DNA of 64,000 nt from Bacillus marasmi (GCF_902168435.1 NZ_LR656171.1:62001-126000), one strand, 5' to 3'. Shown: positions 20,913 through 29,585, counted from the first letter of the stretch. Notes: a model not told the origin generated them from the letters alone. Program-made: numbers and translations.

Positions 20913-21530
20913 ATGGGTAAAAAAGTTTTAATAGCCGTACTATGTTTGGGAGTAGTGTTTGTCATTTCATTTTTTGTTTTGCGCCCTAATCCTTCTCCTT
21001 CTAAGCCTATTTCTAATAACATCAATAATCCGACTACCTCTCCTCCAGCCAGTATTCATAGTACATCCTTGGAGGAAAGTATTTGTGAAAAAGTATCGAA
21101 ACAATTTGGTGATTGCAAAAGAATTCTTTTGTATGATTCCGATAATAAAATCGTTTTTGCAGAGAGTAGCGCCGGAATCATCCCAGTCCTTACGAACGAA
21201 GAGTTTACTAACTTTAAAAAGTTTATTTTTCCAATGATGGACTTTCAGGAGTTTAAAGAAGAAAAAGTAGAGCGTGGTCCAATAGACTGGCGCGTTAATA
21301 ATATTGCTCAAGAAGGACTTTCCATAATATACGGATTTGCTGAAGATGAAGCAAAGACGATCATGATTAATAGTGAGGGCAACATACAGCCGAACAGGTT
21401 TTTTGTTCGTGATAATTTATCGGTTTGGTATGCTATTATTCGGAGTAAAAACATCAAATTGCCTGTAGAGGTGACAGTATATAATCATGATGGAAAGATG
21501 ATTTACGATGGAAATGAAATGAGAGATTGA
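20913..21530 (+). CDS. hypothetical membrane-anchored extracellular protein
   Basis: A 205-residue protein with one N-terminal membrane anchor (residues 5-23, LIAVLCLGVVFVISFFVL), a Pro/Ser/Asn-rich linker (24-50), and a soluble domain of about 150 residues starting at LEESICEKVSKQFGD. There is no lipobox cysteine, so it is an uncleaved anchor or a weak signal peptide. The domain is not recognised; its last strands (VEVTVYNHDGKMIYDG) look like an all-beta fold. TTAGGAGAG lies at normal distance from the ATG. An inverted repeat (AAGGCTTCA / TGAAGCCTT) follows at 21543-21592. Confidence 0.6.
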   Translation: MGKKVLIAVLCLGVVFVISFFVLRPNPSPSKPISNNINNPTTSPPASIHSTSLEESICEKVSKQFGDCKRILLYDSDNKIVFAESSAGIIPVLTNEEFTNFKKFIFPMMDFQEFKEEKVERGPIDWRVNNIAQEGLSIIYGFAEDEAKTIMINSEGNIQPNRFFVRDNLSVWYAIIRSKNIKLPVEVTVYNHDGKMIYDGNEMRD

Positions 21531-21663
21531 TACATGTACGACAAGGCTTCATGGATTCTTCTTTACTATTAAAAGACAAACTCGTGAAGCCTTATGAAAA
21601 CGATACAATCCCTGTTGAATGCTAACCTTTTTGAGTTGTGTGAAAAACTTTAATATTCCATAT

Positions 21664-23136
21664 TTATTTGCTAGGCAATTGAATGTCTCGCCAGCTGCTA
21701 ACATCGCACTGTCCATATTCATTATCACCCGCTGCAACCACTGTGCCGTCTGATTTTAGACCAACTGTATGGGCACAACCAGCCGCTATCGCAACAATAT
21801 CGCACCAATCATTTACATTACATTGACCATACCTATTACAACCTACCGCCGCAACAGTACCGTCCAATTTTAAGCCAATACTATGATTACTTCCTGCTGC
21901 TATCGCCACAATATTGGTCCAGCTGCTTACATTGCATTGATTATGTTTATTCAAACCCACCGCCGTCACCGAACCGTTAGCTTTTAGACCAATTGTATGA
22001 AGATAACCACCTGCGACCGCCACCATATCGCGCCAATCGCCAATATTACATTGGCGATACCGATTATTACCTGTTGCCATCAATGTGCCGTCCAACCTAA
22101 GACCAATCGTATGCCAGTCACCAACCGCAAGCGCCACAATATCCTGCCAGCTGCTTACATTGCATTGGCCTTCATTATTTCTGCCCACTGCTACCACTGT
22201 ACCATCCGATTTAAGACCAATCGTACGACGCCAACCCGCTGCAACCGCTACAATATCGCACCATCCACCTACATCGCATTGTTCATACTTATTCCAACCC
22301 ACAGCCACCACAGTTCTATCAGATTTAAGACCAATTGTGTGGGCGTTGCCCGTGTTTGTTGCCATATGAACATTACCAGCCGCTACCGCCACAATATCGT
22401 TCCATCCGCTTGTATCACATTGGCGACATTTGTTATCACCCACTGCCACCACCGTACCATCAGATTTAAGCCCCACGGTATGACGACGGCCTGCGGCAAT
22501 GGTATCTCTAGAACACCATTCCATGTTAACACCTCTATCATTATTTCTTCCATGCTCAATCATATTAGGACGAAGTCTATAAATTATGAAAATAGAGGCT
22601 ACAGCAATCGCCCCAAAAACAAGACCATATTTTGTCCCCAAATCTACTATGGTCTCTATGTTGTCACCAAATAGGAAACCTAGGATAAAATAAATCATAG
22701 TCCATACAAATGCAGTTGAATAAGAGTAAAGGGAATACTTCTTAAAGGTCATTTTATTCATCCCAACAATATATGGGACAATATGTCGGACTACCGGGAT
22801 AAAATAACTAAAGACCAAAGCGACATTTCCATATTTTCGTATGACTTCCTCAGCTTTATTATAATGTTTAGACTCCTTTTTAATGAATCTATCGATCACT
22901 TTTGCACCAAGTATTCTGCCTAGAATAAACCCCAGTGATAACCCGGATACCACACCTAAGTAAGTAATGATAAAAGCAGGGACAAGCTTTAATATCCCCA
23001 AAGAAGCAACGAAGCCGCCAGTCGCAACAATCATTTCATCCGGAAGAGGCATACCGATAATCCCAAGCCATAAACAAAAAAATAAGGCGAAATAACCGTA
23101 TTGGTGAATATAGCTTAATAGTTCATTCGTTTCCAT
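21664..23136 (-). CDS. DedA-family membrane protein fused to a seven-repeat RCC1-like propeller
   Basis: A 490-residue frame. Residues 1-204 are a DedA/VTT protein with the typical FFCLWLGIIGMPLPDE opening, GFILGRILGAKVIDRF and YFIPVVRHIVPYIVGM; DedA proteins work in lipid scrambling and membrane homeostasis. Residues 205-490 are RCC1-like: seven copies of a ~38-residue unit (GLKSDGTVVAVG..x..QCDVSSW.DIVAVAAG..HTI), the first with a ~9-residue insert. DedA proteins normally end near residue 200. A second start, ATG at 22524 (residue 205), has its own AGAGGTG 5 nt upstream, so the propeller (286 residues, 21664-22524) can be made separately. The DedA start abuts the methyltransferase stop (TAAATG). 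Confidence 0.85.
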   Translation of the reverse strand: METNELLSYIHQYGYFALFFCLWLGIIGMPLPDEMIVATGGFVASLGILKLVPAFIITYLGVVSGLSLGFILGRILGAKVIDRFIKKESKHYNKAEEVIRKYGNVALVFSYFIPVVRHIVPYIVGMNKMTFKKYSLYSYSTAFVWTMIYFILGFLFGDNIETIVDLGTKYGLVFGAIAVASIFIIYRLRPNMIEHGRNNDRGVNMEWCSRDTIAAGRRHTVGLKSDGTVVAVGDNKCRQCDTSGWNDIVAVAAGNVHMATNTGNAHTIGLKSDRTVVAVGWNKYEQCDVGGWCDIVAVAAGWRRTIGLKSDGTVVAVGRNNEGQCNVSSWQDIVALAVGDWHTIGLRLDGTLMATGNNRYRQCNIGDWRDMVAVAGGYLHTIGLKANGSVTAVGLNKHNQCNVSSWTNIVAIAAGSNHSIGLKLDGTVAAVGCNRYGQCNVNDWCDIVAIAAGCAHTVGLKSDGTVVAAGDNEYGQCDVSSWRDIQLPSK

Positions 23137-23709
23137 TTATCGTGTCTCCTGCCATTGTTCGCATGACAAAACAAAGGCTGGAGGAAAATTAAGCAATACC
23201 CTTTTTTCTATTATTCTCGGGAAAAACCTCTGAATGAATTTCTTTTTTACAAGAGAGTATTGAAAAGTAATGAACTTGCCACTATGAAGAAGTGAGTCTC
23301 TAACATTCCGTAAAACTCGTTCTGACACGTCTAAAGGCATTGACGCAAACGGCAATCCGGATAATACATAGTCTACACGATCTACATTTAGCACTTCTAA
23401 GTATTTTTTCAAATTCTCAGCTGAACCATGGATGACTTGGACACTTGGATCTTGAGCATATTGTTGCTTTAAATTTTTCACAAAAGTTCCGTTAATTTCA
23501 ATGAGAATTAACAATGTTTCCTTCTTTTTTTGTTTTGCAATTTTTTCAGTAAATGCTCCTGTACCTGGTCCCAATTCCACAATCGTTTTTGAATGTTCGA
23601 AGTTAATTGCCGCAATCATATTCTTCGCCAGCATCGCTGAACTAGGCATTAGAGCTCCAATGTATCGAGGATGTTTAATAAACTCGTTAATGAAAGTAAT
23701 CATTTGCAT
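23137..23709 (-). CDS. class I SAM methyltransferase (phospholipid / KsgA-like)
   Basis: A 190-residue methyltransferase. It has SAM motif I VELGPGTGAFTEKIA, motif II LLILIEINGTF and the later YVLSGLPFASMPLD strand. The opening (FINEFIKHPRYIGALMPSSAMLAKNM) is typical of the phospholipid N-methyltransferase/rRNA-dimethyladenosine-like subgroup. Its stop directly abuts the DedA start, and both are read as one operon, which fits a membrane-lipid role; that is inference. AGGTG precedes the ATG by about 8 nt. Confidence 0.8.
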   Translation of the reverse strand: MQMITFINEFIKHPRYIGALMPSSAMLAKNMIAAINFEHSKTIVELGPGTGAFTEKIAKQKKKETLLILIEINGTFVKNLKQQYAQDPSVQVIHGSAENLKKYLEVLNVDRVDYVLSGLPFASMPLDVSERVLRNVRDSLLHSGKFITFQYSLVKKKFIQRFFPRIIEKRVLLNFPPAFVLSCEQWQETR

Positions 23710-23854
23710 CCCACTTCACCTCATACCCGTCATATTTCTTCAAGTATGAAGGACAGATATTAAGAATTAGTAGATGTATTTCTTAATATTTTATTAGGAT
23801 TTACTTCCGATAGAGACACTTTCGTGACCGTCAGCATTACATAAAAAACTCTAA

Positions 23855-24220
23855 TTATTTTAGACGGTTTTCCAAGGATTCAATTGCCAGTTGAAGCGCA
23901 GTTAAGCGACGTTTATTTAATGTTTTTTGTGAGCTACCTTCTTTTGCTTTCTCTATCTGTCGTTCGATAGATGGAAGAACCCCTAGTAAAACATCCTTTG
24001 AATTCAAAATGGCTTCTTTGTCACGAATAAAAGTATACCCATTCCAATCATCTTTGAGGCTTTCTAAACCGATTTTAACTGCATCTCGTCTCTTTTTGAC
24101 AAGGGTTGTATTTGAACCTTTATCGCTCATGCTATGATAAGCATTTGATAGTTTTTTTAAAGTCGACTCTAAGGAATTGATCGACAATTCTTGGATTTCT
24201 TCGCTAACATTCTTCATCAT
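23855..24220 (-). CDS. hypothetical helical protein
   Basis: A 121-residue charged, helical protein. It has two related halves: STLKKLSNAYHSM...VKKRRDAVKIGLESLKD and IERQIEKAKEGSS...LNKRRLTALQLAIESLEN. The repeated KKRRxAxxIGLESL pattern suggests an internal duplication or coiled-coil pair. It is not recognised. GGGAGGGG precedes ATG ATG. Confidence 0.6.
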   Translation of the reverse strand: MMKNVSEEIQELSINSLESTLKKLSNAYHSMSDKGSNTTLVKKRRDAVKIGLESLKDDWNGYTFIRDKEAILNSKDVLLGVLPSIERQIEKAKEGSSQKTLNKRRLTALQLAIESLENRLK

Positions 24221-24263
24221 TACATCCCCTCCCTTTTCATTTTAGAAATATAGTATTGCATAA

Positions 24264-25097
24264 TCATGGCGATTCAACAATCCAATTCAATTCTTTACTC
24301 CCTTTTTTGGGTATAAAATTCCGTACAAACTTATATCTTTTCTGATCATGCCGAGCGTATAGATAGCCGAACACACTGAAGACGACTGCACCAAGCAGGT
24401 TTACAAATAAATCTTTCATTGTATCGATAATACCAATATCAAGGTATCCGTTATTAATAACGGTTTCAATCTTATTTCCCGAAGCGTCTATTCTTTCAAT
24501 AATGGTGCGTTGAATATTCTCAATATGTAAGACTGTGTTTTTTTCCTCGCCCACACTTACACTGTTTATTTGTGTAATAATGCGGTCTTTCTGCATATCG
24601 AGATTCATCCAACGGTCTGCGGAGTATTCGATAAACTCCCACATAACCCCAACCGTCATTGAAAAACTGAACGTGACTATCGCAAGAAACAATGGGGTTA
24701 AATTCATCCCCTCTGCATTCTTATTTAATAGATAGGCCAGTGAAAAACCGACACCCGCAGCTAAAAAACCATTGAGCGTATGAAGTGCTGTATCCCAAAT
24801 TTTGAAATATCCGTAAAAATCGCTCAGTTCTCCCAGAATAGTCGAACTAAATATAAATAATATGATAATCATTTCCAACATATTTGGAAATTCAATGTTA
24901 AACAATCGTTCCACTACAAGTGGTATAGCAAATAAAACAAGCGTTAGCACAAGAATAAATGCGTTTCCCCATCTTTGCATAAATATTTGATTGATTAACA
25001 TAAAAATAGCGATTGCTCGAAATACTACATACACTACAACAACCTTTTTGTCAGCTGTTTTCGTGCTACTAGTAAAGAATTTTTTTATTAAATTCAT
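24264..25097 (-). CDS. multi-pass membrane protein, YjdF/DUF2238-like core
   Basis: A 277-residue protein with about six to seven membrane segments. The core FKIWDTALHTLNGFLAAGVGFSL and GVMWEFIEYSADRW resembles the YjdF/DUF2238 membrane family. A hydrophilic insert (~165-215) separates it from a last pair of helices and a basic tail (KKGSKELNWIVESP). The start is MNLIKKFFTS, with GGAGG 9 nt before it. The function is unknown. Confidence 0.7.
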   Translation of the reverse strand: MNLIKKFFTSSTKTADKKVVVVYVVFRAIAIFMLINQIFMQRWGNAFILVLTLVLFAIPLVVERLFNIEFPNMLEMIIILFIFSSTILGELSDFYGYFKIWDTALHTLNGFLAAGVGFSLAYLLNKNAEGMNLTPLFLAIVTFSFSMTVGVMWEFIEYSADRWMNLDMQKDRIITQINSVSVGEEKNTVLHIENIQRTIIERIDASGNKIETVINNGYLDIGIIDTMKDLFVNLLGAVVFSVFGYLYARHDQKRYKFVRNFIPKKGSKELNWIVESP

Positions 25098-25214
25098 GTG
25101 CCACATCCTCCAACTCATTACAATAACATCTCATTTTCATATCGTTTGCTTAATAATCCCTTTGTAAACACTTCTAATCCACATTGAAAAAATGACCATT
25201 ATGTAGCAAGCAAA

Positions 25215-25240
25215 AAAGCACAGGCAATTTGCCTATGCTC
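25215..25240 (-). terminator. hairpin downstream of a possible 33-codon gene
   Basis: AGCACAGGCAA pairs with TTGCCTATGCT with one mismatch, with a T run on the minus strand. It supports a transcript entering from the right. Confidence 0.45.
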
Positions 25241-25301
25241 AAAATTACGAAATACAGGAATTTCAATTGTATTAATCTACAGTTTTCCCGTTTATAACAA
25301 A

Positions 25302-25403
25302 TCAAGCCAGTTTATTTTTGTAAATCTTGCTTTTCTTTTTTTCTAAGTATAGCTTTGACACTCCAACGAACAAAAAGCACACGAAGGAAATCATAAACCA
25401 CAT
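25302..25403 (-). CDS. possible small single-pass membrane protein
   Basis: A 33-codon frame starting MWFMISFVCFLFVGVSK, then a lysine-rich tail (YLEKKKSKIYKNKLA). It has one membrane helix and a positive cytosolic tail, with a terminator-like hairpin 60 bp downstream. The ribosome site is poor, so it may be a remnant. Known small membrane proteins have this layout, but no family is assigned. Confidence 0.3.
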   Translation of the reverse strand: MWFMISFVCFLFVGVSKLYLEKKKSKIYKNKLA

Positions 25404-25498
25404 TTTTGAGGGTGTCTCAATAATGTTAAGCAATTACTAGTACACCTTGGTAAATGTAATATATTTCCATTGTAACGCTTTTTATAGACACACAACTA

Positions 25499-25527
25499 TT
25501 GAACAGCTAATTTATGTATGATATGCT
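25499..25527 (+). promoter_or_regulatory. SigA promoter of the ZTP riboswitch-folD transcript
   Basis: TTGAAC, 17 bp, TATGCT. The expected start site is near 25534, about a dozen bases before the aptamer. Confidence 0.6.
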
Positions 25528-25545
25528 CAAAGAAATAATCATATT

Positions 25546-25621
25546 TTGGTGCGGTAACTGACGGCAATTGTGGAATTAACCACAAGGAAGCCGCATTATT
25601 AATTAGTCGGGTCGTCTGGGC
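25546..25621 (+). ncRNA. ZTP (pfl) riboswitch
   Basis: The sequence carries the two conserved halves of the ZTP/ZMP aptamer: AACTGACGGCAATTGTGG, the stem GTGG..CCAC, then after a linker GTCGGGTCGTCTGGGCA. TGCGG and CCGCA pair to close the first domain. The terminator hairpin at 25622 follows at once, and folD comes next. This is the expected layout for a ZTP switch that turns on one-carbon (10-formyl-THF) genes when the purine intermediate AICAR phosphate accumulates. Confidence 0.92.
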
Positions 25622-25658
25622 AGAGATAGGGATATGTATTCCTATCTCTTTTTTTTTT
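25622..25658 (+). terminator. riboswitch expression-platform terminator
   Basis: A perfect 9-bp stem AGAGATAGG / CCTATCTCT with a 10-nt loop, followed by T9, 15 bp before the folD start. Confidence 0.88.
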
Positions 25659-25672
25659 AAGGAGGATTTCCA

Positions 25673-26521
25673 ATGGAAAAGATCATTTTAGACGGTAGGA
25701 CTGTTGCTAAACATGTTACAGAAAAGTTGGTTGACCGTGTCAAGGAATTGAAAGCAAGAGGAGTAACTCCCTGCCTGGCGACAATTTTGGTAGGTGATGA
25801 TCCATCGTCAGAAACATATGTGAAAATGAAAGGAAATGCTTGCGAAAGAATTGGTATAAAATCGTTAAGGATTCATCTTCCAAAAGAAACCCTTACAGAT
25901 GACCTGTTAAACGTAATTGAAGAATTAAATCAAGATAAGTCAGTGCATGGAATACTCCTTCAACATCCCGTCCCTTCACATATTGATGAGAGAAAAGCAT
26001 TTGAAGCTATTGCTATTACGAAGGATGTAGATGGCGTGACAAGTTTGGGTTTTGGTCAAACTGCCTTTGGTTTTGGAAAATATCCCTCTTGTACCCCTGC
26101 AGCAATCATGGAAATCATAAATTATTATCAAATCCCTATTAATGGGAAATTTGCTGTGGTTGTGGGAAGAAGCCCTATTCTCGGCAAACCAGTTTCTGCT
26201 TTACTTTTAAATGGGAATGCAACCGTAACTACTTGTCACTCTCACACTGTAAATTTATCAGAAATAGTAAAACAGGCTGATATAGTTGTTGCAGCTGTAG
26301 GGAAGCCAAACTTTATTAAAGGTGACTGGATTAAGGAGGGCGCAGTTGTCCTTGATGCGGGTTATAATAAAGGAAACATAGGTGATGTTGACTATCAGGA
26401 ATGTTTCGAAAAGGCAGGAGCAATCACTCCAGTTCCAGGTGGTGTTGGTCCGGTGACAATCTCAATGTTGTTAAAACATACAGTAATATCGGCAGAGACT
26501 TCTACCGAACAGTCCCATTAA
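25673..26521 (+). CDS. folD: methylenetetrahydrofolate dehydrogenase / cyclohydrolase FolD
   Basis: A 282-residue bifunctional enzyme interconverting 5,10-methylene-THF, 5,10-methenyl-THF and 10-formyl-THF. The catalytic Lys is in YVKMKGNACERIGI. KDVDG and TPAAIMEIINYY are present, the NADP-binding segment is VGRSPILGKPVSALL, and PVPGGVGPVTISMLLKHT closes it. The substrate loop reads GILLQHPVP rather than the common VQLPLP. The ZTP riboswitch suggests an inducible folD for purine stress, perhaps a second copy in the genome (inference). AAGGAGG precedes the ATG. Confidence 0.95.
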   Translation: MEKIILDGRTVAKHVTEKLVDRVKELKARGVTPCLATILVGDDPSSETYVKMKGNACERIGIKSLRIHLPKETLTDDLLNVIEELNQDKSVHGILLQHPVPSHIDERKAFEAIAITKDVDGVTSLGFGQTAFGFGKYPSCTPAAIMEIINYYQIPINGKFAVVVGRSPILGKPVSALLLNGNATVTTCHSHTVNLSEIVKQADIVVAAVGKPNFIKGDWIKEGAVVLDAGYNKGNIGDVDYQECFEKAGAITPVPGGVGPVTISMLLKHTVISAETSTEQSH

Positions 26522-26530
26522 TAATCAAAA

Positions 26531-26992
26531 TAAAGCTGTGACAGATCTAAATGATCTTACGGAAGTCTATATAAAGGTCAGAGTGATTTTCATGTAAGTA
26601 TGAGAAAAAATAAGCGGAGAATTTCCCGTTATTATATGCAAGGGGAGCTAATTGATCTGAAATAAGAGGAGAATTTCCGCTTAAATGCTCCCAAGAAGAC
26701 AAAATCCAATGGTTTTTATGAAATAAGCGGAAAAACTCCCTTTATTCTTAGCAAAAAACCCGTATTTCTCAAAATAAGCGAAATTCTTCCGCTTATTTTT
26801 AACCACAAGTAAATCAACATTCTGGTTAACAGACTCACGTGCAAAAAAATTTGCACACAGTTATTTCAAGGTAGTGCATATTGGAAAATAGAATAAAAAA
26901 ACCGAACTATTAGGAAATTCTAAGTAAGAATTTTTCATAATAGTCCAGTTTTTTGTTTAGCTGAAATACTTATGTCCTTGCCTCTTTCTTTT
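26531..26992 (+). repeat. dispersed 3'-UTR repeat element, copy B
   Basis: A 462-bp non-coding element that begins 10 bp after the folD stop with a degenerate terminal repeat (AAAGCTGTGACAG). Four palindromes follow (near 26610, 26665, 26725 and 26778), then a ~110-bp spacer with TGTTAACCAGAATG on the complement. The terminator-like hairpin is at 26895-26955 and the far terminal repeat, written TGTCCTTGCCTC here, ends it. Same orientation to folD as copy A to katG. Confidence 0.8.
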
Positions 26993-27104
26993 ACAATCAA
27001 AAAAGATTCATACTTATAGCTGATTCAATATCATCAATAGCTTCCCGATATTATTCATTCTGTTAGAATTCAAGACAATATTCCTAAGATTATGCACATA
27101 GCAA

Positions 27105-27458
27105 TCATAATACATTACACTTTGCTTTTATGTTATTTCTATGGATAATATATCCACATATAATATAAAAAATTAAAATAACAATTCCTAATGGCTTTTC
27201 ATTTATTATTTGTCCTGTTTCTTGTGTTCCCATATAAATTAGATGAATTCCAGGTAATGCTCCCATTAAGCTACCCCAAAAAATATTCTTATTTAACATA
27301 AAACCACTAACATAGAAAAAGGCTAACCAAACTAAAACAATAGAAGAAATAGCTCCAGCATCGTTAATCGCTATCACACCATAAAAAATTGAAAAAATGA
27401 TAGCTGGTATATAGACTATAATTTTCAAAACCTTCCCGCCCCCATTATTGTAAGTCAT
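27105..27458 (-). CDS. hypothetical small membrane protein
   Basis: A 117-residue protein with about four hydrophobic segments (IIVYIPAIIFSIFYGVIA, then ISSIVLVWLAFFYVSGFML, IFWGSLMGALPGIHLIYM and LGIVILIFYIICGYII). It is not recognised. The ribosome site for ATG at 27458 is modest (AAAGAGTGAT); an internal TTG at residue 11 is an alternative. Confidence 0.55.
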   Translation of the reverse strand: MTYNNGGGKVLKIIVYIPAIIFSIFYGVIAINDAGAISSIVLVWLAFFYVSGFMLNKNIFWGSLMGALPGIHLIYMGTQETGQIINEKPLGIVILIFYIICGYIIHRNNIKAKCNVL

Positions 27459-27959
27459 TACAATATCACTCTTTTAAAAGTTTTATATAGTGTAATTTTA
27501 CACTATTGATATTAGCTTGTAAAATATTTCCTAATAGACTGTTCTCCCTAAAATTGTTAACTTTTTAAAATTTTGTGATTTTGTTGATTGATTAATTGTT
27601 GACAGGTTTTGTAGATTATGCAAATATAATATCGAAAACCTCTTATTCTTTTAGTTGACCCAACCACTTATACATTCAAAATGTACAAAGAAACTCTTCC
27701 AATTATCATCCATTAAAGTAAATCCATATTTAATTCAACTAAACAATTCTACAAATATGCCATTTTAAGTCAACCTCATATGTGTTTTTTCATGTCATTC
27801 TTCTTATCATTTCTTTTTCACAATAATGTTTTCATAGTTTATTTTTCATTTCATTAGAAACATGAAAGGAGTGATTAACAATGTAAACGATTTTTGATCG
27901 TCTAAATTTGAGATATTGTCGTTTTCATGCCATGGAGATTTTTTTAGGAGGAAAAATAA
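27459..27959. other. intergenic region with a minimal start-stop frame
   Basis: There is no gene in 500 bp of very AT-rich DNA. At 27865-27886 a good ribosome site (AAAGGAG, 9 nt spacing) leads to ATG followed at once by TAA. The same bases also allow an 11-codon frame from ATG at 27862. Both lie in the likely leader of the 27960 gene. A TTGACA near 27599 has its best TATAAT 20 bp away, so it is a poor promoter. Confidence 0.4.
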
Positions 27960-28292
27960 ATGGGCCATGATATCTTAGGTTTCAATCAATCTGGAGAAGA
28001 AGTTGCTTATGCGCGTTTTAATATGTGGAATAGCAATGCTACCATCCTTTACTCTTTATTAGATGCCAATAATTTTTATGCGGGCGTCAGCGGCTGTGGC
28101 GGCACTTCAACTTTTTCAAAAAAACAAATTGAGAAAGCACTAAAAAAATATAAACATTTATACAAATATGATGATTCTTTACTACCAAACGATAAATATT
28201 TAAAAATGGATCAACAACAAATAGAAGATTTTATTAAAAAATGTTTAGTAACAGCGCAAAAGGAAGGCTGCGTAAAGGTGTATTTTGGCTAA
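27960..28292 (+). CDS. hypothetical protein
   Basis: A 110-residue soluble protein not recognised by me. Notable segments are GFNQSGEEVAYARFNMWNS, NNFYAGVSGCGGTSTFSKKQI and a C-terminal helix ending EGCVKVYFG. Glycine/serine and cysteine residues cluster at GVSGCGG. TTAGGAGG precedes the ATG. It is a solo gene, with an inverted repeat downstream at 28489-28521. Confidence 0.6.
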   Translation: MGHDILGFNQSGEEVAYARFNMWNSNATILYSLLDANNFYAGVSGCGGTSTFSKKQIEKALKKYKHLYKYDDSLLPNDKYLKMDQQQIEDFIKKCLVTAQKEGCVKVYFG

Positions 28293-28618
28293 ATTGTTTA
28301 AATGTTTATGAATTTCTCCAAATAACCCTCCAGTCATTTGACCATCTTCAATTACTTATGTCGATACATATCCCCACTAAATATCATTCATATACAACTA
28401 AGACTAAATATCTACCTTTTTCCATTTACACTGTTCACAATTAATGAGATTTTACATCGTTGTTTCTGGGGATAAACTACTAAGAGAATCGAGGGCGCTC
28501 TCAAATTAAGGCACCCTCGATTAATATTTACAGCTGCTTCACAAATAAACATTATTTTCCTTTATGGTCATTAGAAAGTTGTACCATAATCTTGATCAGA
28601 AAAAAGAGTCGCTTTTTT
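28293..28618. other. intergenic region with a GC-rich inverted repeat
   Basis: No gene seen. An inverted repeat (TCGAGGGcGCT / AGGCaCCCTCGA, about 28489-28521) stands out; it has no T run but is the only terminator candidate for the 27960 gene. Confidence 0.4.
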
Positions 28619-28661
28619 TGTGAGATAAATCACAATCAGTTAACCTTCTTAATGCTATCAT
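28619..28661 (+). promoter_or_regulatory. FNR/CRP-type activated promoter
   Basis: A perfect TGTGA-N6-TCACA palindrome (28619-28634) is followed by a TATCAT -10 (28656-28661). If transcription starts near 28668, the palindrome is centred at about -41.5, the classic class II activator position, and there is no good -35. This suggests FNR-dependent, low-oxygen expression of the PAS protein. Confidence 0.6.
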
Positions 28662-28761
28662 TATAAATGAGCTTAGATAATAAACACCTAAAGGCGGAAG
28701 TATTTTCACGCTACTATTATAGTGTTTTCATAAAGAGAGATTGCATAAAGGAGTGTTATAC

Positions 28762-29238
28762 ATGTCTGAAAATAAACTGTCAGAATTAATTAGTCCTGAA
28801 GCTATCATTAATTTTGAAACAGGTGCAATTAAAGCGAGCACTTTAGATTCAATTATCAATCTATTACCATTTGAAATGGGTTTTTGTGATGCTAAAGATA
28901 TTTTCCGCTGGTATTCAAATAATCCGAACCGTGTCCATGGTCGTCGTAAAGAGGCAATTGGTCGACATGTGCTAGAGCTTCACCCAAAACTGGCACATCA
29001 CGTTGAAAAGTTGTTGAATGATTTCCGTTCAGGAGCACGAGACGAGTGGGAATTTTGGTTTCCAAAACGCTCTGGAGAAGAAACAGGCCAAATTTTCCAA
29101 AAGTTCATGGCAGTACGTGATGAAAATGGAAAATACCTTGGCTGCATGGATGTAACTATTAATCTTGACTTTTTCAAAGGAAAAGAAGGTAAACATACAC
29201 CTGAAACGATTGACGAATTTATAGCTTTAAAGCCTTAA
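28762..29238 (+). CDS. single-domain PAS protein
   Basis: A 158-residue protein made of one PAS domain (about residues 25-135). It resembles the C-terminal PAS part of DUF438 proteins: LLPFEMGFCDAKDIFRWYSN, then AIGRHVLELHPKLAHHVEKLL, EWEFWFPKR and YLGCMDVTINLDF. No output domain is attached. The start at MSENKLSEL is set by AAAGGAG 8 nt before it. The upstream FNR-type box suggests a role under oxygen limitation. The ligand, possibly haem or flavin, is not known. Confidence 0.8.
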   Translation: MSENKLSELISPEAIINFETGAIKASTLDSIINLLPFEMGFCDAKDIFRWYSNNPNRVHGRRKEAIGRHVLELHPKLAHHVEKLLNDFRSGARDEWEFWFPKRSGEETGQIFQKFMAVRDENGKYLGCMDVTINLDFFKGKEGKHTPETIDEFIALKP

Positions 29239-29389
29239 TATAAAATATCTTTTGAATTTGAGAGGATGATGAAAAACACACTAGATCCCCCGGGATGCTT
29301 TGATGACAGCTTCCATCATATAAAGCATCAAAATTATTGTTAAACAATTATTGGGTCAGTTTCCTTAAAGCAAGGCCACCAACAAAAGT

Positions 29390-29585
29390 AAAATAAGCGG
29401 AGATTTTCCCGTTAATAATAGAATAGAGCCCGTTTCGGGGTAAATAAGTGGAGATTTTCCGCTTATGCTCATATAAATTGACTATCTTCTCGTTTTTTTG
29501 AGTCATTAAGTGGAATTTCTCCGTCTATTTAGGCTAGTTTCAATGCTATTTTTAAAATAAGTGGAATTTCTCCGTCTATTTATTA
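29390..29585 (+). repeat. dispersed repeat element, partial copy C (palindrome array only)
   Basis: Four imperfect palindromes with arms like AATAAGTGGA / TCCGCTTATG at 29392, 29442, 29507 and 29556. The first unit matches the first unit of copies D and F in the same orientation, facing the 3' end of the PAS gene. Terminal repeats and the terminator hairpin of the full element are missing or unrecognisable. Confidence 0.65.

Noticed and set aside
21997-22674. A 225-codon open frame on the plus strand
   Set aside because: It is antisense to the RCC1 repeat region; its length comes from the repeated sequence, it has no ribosome site, and its translation looks unlike a protein.
27599-27635. TTGACA ... 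TATAAT promoter
   Set aside because: The best -10 is 20 bp from the -35, outside normal spacing, and the nearest downstream gene on that strand is over 300 bp away.
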